Assembly (NCBI GenBank): GCA_037176705.1
Contig: CM073887.1
Coordinates: 86,624,348 to 86,688,347 of the forward strand
DNA: 64,000 nucleotides
Direction: 5' to 3'
DNA from: Molossus alvarezi
Taxonomy: Eukaryota; Chordata; Mammalia; Chiroptera; Molossidae
The position numbers and the translations under genes are program-made. Below, one piece after another: positions 57,731 to 64,000 of this stretch; position 1 is the first letter of the stretch, and each line of letters begins with the position of its first letter. Under the pieces are notes generated by a model. It had not been told where the DNA came from. It saw only the letters and a program-made list of their open reading frames with translations, and made no database searches.

Positions 57731-58765
57731 TAATACCTTGTGCTATGCAACACAAGTAATAATCTCCTACATTAAAATGTGCTTTCCATTAGAACTGAGT
57801 TTGGGGAAAGGGCAGATTAGCCTGCCTTCAACATCCCAGTTTGTAATTTTTTATTGCTTTTAGACAGAAATCAACACTTTTAAGTTGGTAATTAGGGACA
57901 ATGATAAAACCCACATGCTAATTACTAAGGAACAGAAAATACTGAGACACTGCCTCGATTCAAAGCTGACTAATAAAAATTCTAGCCTTGAGTGTTAGGT
58001 AATAGAATCCATAACAGCAAAATTGATAGCCAGCCAATTATAGTTTTTATGAATGTTGAATTTTCAGAGAAATCTGAGCTTGACATCTAACTCAATACAT
58101 CTGTTAATTTTTAGGCCATAAAACTCGCACCAACAGCAGCTGGACTGCTGAACTGGTATAGTCACCAGCAGTGGAAGTTTTACCAGTGCACCTTTCAAGC
58201 ATGAAGAGAGATCCTGCAATGAGCAGAGCTAGGGACCAGCAAGATGAGCAGAACAAGAAACTTGCACTAAGTCCACAGTGGGAAAACTGCTTCTGCACAT
58301 CTGGATATGTCCGTTCTAGACCAATAATCTCTACTACCAGTTTCTTTTCTTCCATTTCGAAATGTGAAGTATTGAGTATTTATTCCCACTGTGTTTTGGA
58401 ATAATCAATCACACATTGTAGGATCTTAAGAAATCATGTCTGAATCTGATCTATCAGAGATCCTGAATTTGGCATTGGATAGAGAAACCAGATATTATTA
58501 TATAATAGTTAGATATTATTGGATAGCAAAATTAGATGCTATCCTTTGGTAAAGGAATAATTCTACTTTCATTTATGTATTGAAGAGCTATTTGGGGCCA
58601 TTTTTGAAATTATAGGTATGGTTGTACAGTTGAAAGATAAAATACAAAGAGAATGTTGAAATGCCATAATCTTAGACAATTCAACAACATTTTTAGAAAC
58701 AAATAGTGCATACACATACAAACTAAGAACATAAGAGTCAAAATTGCAAAACAAATTTTTCTCCA
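57731..58765. other. Unique DNA, no gene supported
   Basis: Moderately complex sequence. Overlapping frames at 58104-58404 on both strands have no splice signals or known motifs. Part may be a decayed repeat. Confidence 0.35.
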
Positions 58766-58769
58766 TTAA

Positions 58770-59660
58770 AAAATTTAATAGATTTATTGTAATATAATTG
58801 GTATACCATAAACTGCACATTTTACTAACTTTTGACCTTTTTATATACCTGTGATATTGCCACAATTAAGACAGTGAACACATTCATCATCTCCCAGTTT
58901 CCTGGTATCCTTAGTATTCCCTTGCTCCTGCCCCTCCCTGCCCCTTGCTAGGTATAGATTTCCAAGTTGATGTTTTTCTTTCAGCACTTTCAAGCTGTTG
59001 CTCCACTATGATCAGGTTCACATTGTTTCTGATAAGAAATCTTGTCCTCCTATCATTAGTCCTTTCTATCCCATGTGTCTTTTTTCTCTGGTAGCTTCTA
59101 CGATTTTGCATTTATCACTAGTTTTGAGACTTTTGATCATGATAATCTTTGGTGCAGTTTAAAAAATATGAGTTCATGGAATTTCATTGTACAGTGTAAA
59201 ATTTTAGCTATTATTTTTCAAATGTTTTTAGTGTATCCCCTCTTTCTCTTTTTCTTCTGGGATTTTACACATATATGAGGCTGCTTGAAGTTGTCACATA
59301 ACTCATTAATTATTATTTTAGTCTTTTTGCTTTCTGTTTCATAATCTACAATCTTTACTGCAGAAGTTCAATAATTCCTGCTGCAATCAATCCCATCCAA
59401 AGGATTTTTTATTTCTGACATAATAATTTTAAGATCTGAAATTGTGATTTTTTTGTATCTTTTTTTGTATTTTCCATATCTCTACTCAACATGTTTGATT
59501 CTCTGTTTAACATTTTAGCCATATGAATACCACTGTTTGTTAATATTAATATTTGTTAGTTCTGGTTTGCTTTTGACTGGTTAACTTTTCTTCTAATTCA
59601 GGGTTATATTTTCCCATGCCTTTTTTATAGAATGCCAGACACTGTAACTTTACCTTCGTA
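58770..59660 (-). mobile_element. Old HAL1/L1 ORF1 region, antisense
   Basis: The antisense of the HAL1-type ORF1 is recognisable in order: 'ttgtttctgataagaaatc', 'gcatttatcactagttttgagac', 'gaggctgcttgaagttgtcacataactc' and 'tccatatctctactcaacatgtttgattctctg'. It is strongly decayed and has no open frame. Confidence 0.6.
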
Positions 59661-59670
59661 GGTGTTTTGT

Positions 59671-60025
59671 TGTAGACCAATGAGTCAGACTAGACTCAGA
59701 CTCCGAACTGGGTTCAAATTATGAGAACTTTATTAGCCGCGTGGCAATCGTCCCATCCTACACAGAGGAGAGAGCAGCCCCGAGCTCAGGGGGTGGGTTG
59801 CTTATATAGTTGTCTTAGCCCCTGTTAAGGAATTTGGGTTAAGGGTATGTGAGCAAGCAAGCATGTACAGAAGCAGATATTTGCAGTTAGCTGTTCCGTC
59901 TGAGGGAACAATCAGTTTCTGTGTACACGAAGCAATGGTTATCTATACAATGCAGTGGTTATCTATTAACAGATAGTTCTTGCCATTCCCTTAAAATCCA
60001 GGGGGCAAGGTCATGTGTTTGTTCT
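59671..60025 (-). mobile_element. Endogenous retrovirus LTR, cut by L1-5
   Basis: On the minus strand the layout is U3, then a TATA box ('actatataagcaac', near 59798-59811), about 75 bp of leader, AATAAAG (near 59730), a short downstream region and an end in ...TCTACA (59671), that is a CA terminus. The left edge on the plus strand is TGTAGACC. U3 runs right until L1-5 begins near 60026, so the rest of the LTR lies beyond the window. No viral coding sequence is visible. Confidence 0.6.
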
Positions 60026-60276
60026 TTTTTTTTTTTATGAATTTTTTATTTATTTTTTTGTTACAGATATTTTACCTTTTTACCCCATTGGCACCCCCGC
60101 CCCCACCTCCGCCCCGTCCCCGGCTTAGTTGTCCATGTCCATTGGTCATGCATACATGCATATAAGTTCTGTGGTTTATCTCTTCCCACCCCCCCAACCC
60201 CTCTTCTGAGGGATGTCAGTCTGTGCCCTACTTCCATGTGTCTGGGTCTACTGTATTCCTCAGACTGTTATGTTCA

Positions 60277-63200
60277 TTATATTCCGTATATAAGTGAGAT
60301 CATGTGGTATTTGTCTTTTTCTGCTTGGCTTCTTTCACTAAGGATAATACTTTCCAGGTACCTCCATGTTGTCTCAAAGGATAAGAGATCTTTCTTTCTT
60401 ACCACTGCATAGTACTCCATTGTGCATATGTACCACTGCTTTTTTTTTTATCCTCACCCGAGGATATTTCTCCATTTTTTGTACAGATAGAGTGGGAGGG
60501 AGAGAGAGGAAGGGAGAGAGAGAGAGAAACATCAATGTGAAGGGACACATCGAGTGGCTGCCACCCGCACGACCAACCAGGGCCGGGGACAAACTGCAAC
60601 CGAGGTACGTGCCCTTAGCGGGAACTGAACCCGGGTCTCTCTGGACCGCAGGCTGACGCTCTAACCGCTGAGCCAAACTGGCCAGGGCTATGTACCACTG
60701 CTTTTTTATCCATTCATCTACTGGTGGACACGGGCTGTTTCCAGATCTTAACTATTGTAAATAGTGCTGCTATGAACATGGGGGTACATATATTCTTCCT
60801 GATTGGTGTTTCAGGCTTCTTAGGGTATATTCCCAGCAGGGGGATCACTGGGTCAAATGGAAGTTCAATTTTTAATTTTTTGAGGTAGCACCATATTGTT
60901 TTCCATAGCGGCTGCACCAGTCTGCATTCCCACCAGCAGTATGTTAGAGTCCCCTTTTCTCCACACCCTCGCCAACACTTGTTGTTTGATGATTTGTTGA
61001 TGGCGGCCATTCTGACAGGTGTGAGGTGATACCTCATTGTTGTTTTAATTTGCATCTCTCTGATGATTAGTACTGTTGAGCATTTCTTCATATGTCTTTT
61101 GGCCATTTGTATGTCATGTTTGGAGAGGTGTCTATTCAGCTCCTCTGCCCATTTTTTAATTGGGTTCTTTGTCTTCCTTTTGTGGAGTTGTATGAGCACT
61201 CTATATATATTGGAAATTAACCCCTTATCTGATACATCATTGGCAATGATGTTCTCCCATACAGTGGGTTGCCTTTCCATTTTGATGATTGTTTCTTTTG
61301 CTGTGCAGAAGCTTTTGAGTTTGATGTAGTCCCATGTGTTCATTTTCTCCTTTATTTCTGTTGCCTTAGGTGATGTAGCAGTGAAAATTCTGCTCCATAT
61401 GATGTCCGAAATTTTGTTGCCTACATTTTCTTCTAGAATTTTTATGGATTCACGGGTCACATTTAAGTCTTTTATCCATTTTGAGTTTATTTTTGTGTAT
61501 GGTGTAAGTTGATGGTCTAGTTTCATTTTTTTTGCATGTAGCTGTCCAATTTTCCCAACACCATTTATTAAAGAGGCTGTCTTTACTCCACTGTATGCTC
61601 TTGCCACCTTTGTCAAATATTAATTGAGCGTATTGCCTTGGGTCCATTTCTGGGTTTTCATTTCTGTTCCACTGGTCTATATGCCTGTTCTTGTGCCAGT
61701 ACCAGGCTGTTTTGGTTACAGTCGCTTTGTAGTATAACCTGATATCTGGTATTGTGATCCCACCTACTTTGTTCTTTTTTTTTCAAGATTGCTGGGGCTA
61801 CTCGGGGTCTTTTTTGGTTCCATATGAACTTTTGAAGTATTTGTTCTAGTTCTATGAAATATGTCGTTGGTATTTTGTTGGGGATTGCATTGAATCTATA
61901 GATTGCTTTGGGTAGTATGGACATTTTAATGATGTTAATTCTTCCAATCCATGAGCAGGGTATGTGCTTCCACGTTTTTATATCTTCCTCTATTTCCTTT
62001 TTAAATGACCTGTAGTTTTCTGGAAATAGGTCCTTTACTTCTTTGGTTAAGTTTATTCCTAGGTATCGTAATTTTTTTGGCACGCTGGTAAATGTGATTG
62101 TTTTTTCAGTTTCTCTTTCTGTGAGTTCATCATTGGTGTACAAGAATGCCGTCGATTTCTTGACATTAATTTTGTATCCTGCTACTTTGCCAAATTCATT
62201 TATTAAGTCTAGTAGATTTTTGATGGAGTCTTTAGGGTTTTCTATGCATAATATCATGTCATCTGCAAATAAAGACAGTTTCACTTCCTCCTTTCCAATT
62301 TGGATCCCTTTTATTTTTTTCTTCATGTCTGATTGCTGTGGCTAAGACTTCCAGTACAATGTTAAATAAGAGTGGCGAAAGTGGCCATCCCTGTCTTGTT
62401 CCTGTTCTTAATGGAAATGTTTTTAGTTTCTGTCCATTGAGTATGATGTTGGCTGTAGGTCTTTCATATATGGCCTTTATTATGTCGAGATATGATCCCT
62501 CTATTCCTACATTGCTGAGCGTTTTTATCAGAAATGGATGCTGGATTTTGTCGAATGCTTTTTCAGCATCTATTGATATTATCATGTGGTTTTTATTCTT
62601 CATTTTGTTTATGTGGTGTATCACGTTTATTGATTTGCGAATATTGTACCAGCCTTGCATCCCTGGAATGAATCCCACTTGGTCATGGTAATAATTTTTT
62701 TGATGTATTTCTGGATCCGATTTGCTAATATTTTGTTCAGGATTTTGGCGTCTATGTTCATCAGGGATATTGGCCTGTAGTTTTCTTTCTTTGTAGTGTC
62801 TTTTTCTGGTTTTGGAATTAGAATTATGCTGGCCTCATAGAACGTGTTCTTCTTGAATTTTTTGAAATAGTTTGAGGAGAATGGGTGTTAGTTCTTTTTT
62901 GAATGTTCGGTAAAACTCCCCCATGAAGCCGTCCGGACCTGGGCTTTTTTTTGCTGGGAGAGTCTTGATTTCCTCTTCAATTTCCTTAGTCGTTATTGGT
63001 CTGTTCAAGTTTTCTATCTCTTCCGGGAATAGTTTTGGAAGACTGTGTGTTTCTAGAAATTTGTCCATTTTGCTTAGATTGTCAAATTTGTTGCCATATA
63101 GTTGTTCATAGTAGTTTTTAACGATCTTTTGTATTTCCGTGGTGTTGGTTGTTACTTCTCCTCTTTCATTTCTGATTTTGTGTATTTGGGTTCTCTTTCT

Positions 63201-64000
63201 TTGTTTCTTGGTGAGTCTAGCTAAGGGTCCATCAATTTTGTTTATCTTTTCAAAAAACCAGCTCTTTGTTTCATTGATCCTTTGAATTGTTTGTTTTTTT
63301 TTTTGGTCTCTATGTCATTTATTTCTGCTCTGATCTTTACTATTTCCTTCCTTCTACTTGCTCTGGGGTTTTCTTTTTGTTTGCTTTCTAATTCTTTAAG
63401 TTGTGACGTTAGGCAGTCAATTAGAAATTTTTCTTGTTTTTTGAGGTAGGCCTGTAGTGCTATGAACTTCCCTCTCAGAACTGCTTTTGCTGCATCCCGT
63501 AGATTCTGTGTTGTTGTGTGTTCATTTTTATTGGTTTCCAGGAAGTCTTTAATTTCCTCCTTGATCTCCTCAGTGACCCATTCATTGTTTAATAACATGC
63601 TATTTAGTCTCCATGTGTTGAAATGTCTTTGCATGTTCTTGTTGCAGTTGATTTCTAGTTTCATGCCATTGTGATCTGAGAAGATGCTTGATATGATTTC
63701 AATCTTCTTGAACTTGTAGAGATTTAGTTTGTGTCCTATCATGTGGTCTATCTTTGAGGATGTCCCATGTGCACTTGAGAAGAATGTGTATTCTGTAGTT
63801 TTGGGGTGTAATTCTCTGTAGATATCTATTAAATCCATTTGGTCTAGTGCTTCATTTAGAATCTCTGTTTCCTTGCTAATTTTTTGCCTAGAGGATCTAT
63901 CCAGTGCTGTCAACGGGGTGTTGAAGTCCCCTGCTATGATTGTATTGTTGTCGATTTCTCCTTGGAAGTCCTCCAGAAGATTTTTAGTATATTTTGGTGC
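60277..64000 (-). pseudogene. L1-5 ORF2, partial, broken
   Basis: Read from the right edge: endonuclease C-terminal part (63913-63242: [20 protein letters not shown], then [20 protein letters not shown]), linker with [20 protein letters not shown] (63068-62835), RT (62678-62259: [20 protein letters not shown]; 62326-61658: [20 protein letters not shown], catalytic FADD intact), and the C-terminal domain (61616-60714, 300 codons open, with [19 protein letters not shown]). The stop is TAA at 60277-60279. Several shifts separate these pieces, and the SINE interrupts the last 50 codons. It is the best preserved RT region in the window. Confidence 0.93.
60441..60688 (-). mobile_element. Ves SINE in L1-5, little diverged
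   Basis: On the minus strand: GCCCTGGCCAGTTTGGCTCA head, B-box GGTTCAGTTCC, CT tract and 'gggtgaggata' tail. The TSD TATGTACCACTGCT lies at 60427-60440 and 60689-60702. Confidence 0.96.

Larger units (their letters stand above)
60030..64000 (-). mobile_element. L1-5: LINE-1, antisense, runs off the window
   Basis: The 3' end is at about 60030 (T-rich on the plus strand). The 3'UTR extends to 60276, with C-rich tracts that are the complement of the G-rich runs, and ORF2 follows to the window edge. It belongs to the same young family as L1-1 to L1-4. It is inserted in an LTR and interrupted by a Ves SINE. The 5'UTR, ORF1 and most of the endonuclease lie outside. Confidence 0.95.

Noticed and set aside
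58104..58404. Overlapping frames of 83 (minus) and 77 (plus) codons
   Set aside because: Both strands are open over the same stretch, with no splice or homology signal. It is probably a decayed repeat or unique non-coding DNA.

Overview
The window is mammalian nuclear DNA, most likely from a bat. It holds many tRNA-derived SINEs of the Ves type: a 'CCCTGGCCGGTTTGGCTCAG' head with A and B boxes, a CT-rich middle and an 'AGGTGAGGATTAAAA' tail. Ves SINEs are characteristic of Yangochiroptera, especially vespertilionids. There is no dense gene content, operon, CRISPR array or prokaryotic signal. I read the window as intronic or intergenic sequence, about two-thirds of it transposable elements. 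A few short candidate exons are the only possible host coding sequence.

Layout: 1-389 flank with a small GC-rich island; 390-6468 full-length L1-1 (+); 6.5-12.8 kb old DNA with MIR/L2 relics and Ves SINEs; 12807-14992 half-L1 HAL1-C (-); 15-22.7 kb mostly unique sequence with a candidate exon at 15665, old L1/L2 pieces and SINEs; 22684-34060 a nested stack, in which an older L1 5' part is followed by L1-2 (+) that carries two HAL1 copies (HAL1-A 25088-27299 and HAL1-B 27915-30038); 34.1-40.3 kb old antisense HAL1-like sequence, unique DNA and SINEs; 40366-45005 L1-3 (+), with a composite 5' leader and a large ORF2 deletion; 45-49 kb mostly unique DNA with a candidate exon on the minus strand at 47224; 49050-57730 an old L1 interrupted by full-length L1-4 (+) and smaller insertions; 57.7-60 kb unique DNA, an old antisense HAL1 and an LTR; 60030-64000 L1-5 (-), which runs off the window.

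How they relate: the L1 copies once encoded ORF1p (coiled coil, RRM and C-terminal domain) and ORF2p (endonuclease and reverse transcriptase). All copies here are broken. The HAL1 copies encode only ORF1p and share their 3' end with L1, so they would need an L1 reverse transcriptase in trans. HAL1-A keeps an uninterrupted 313-residue ORF1. Ves SINEs are RNA polymerase III units that also rely on L1 machinery, and nearly all have clear target-site duplications (TSDs). The most unusual observation is L1-3. An older L1-type leader with about 73-bp tandem monomers is fused upstream of the normal L1 5' end, and one 12-bp TSD flanks the whole 4.64 kb, which suggests that the composite moved as a single unit.
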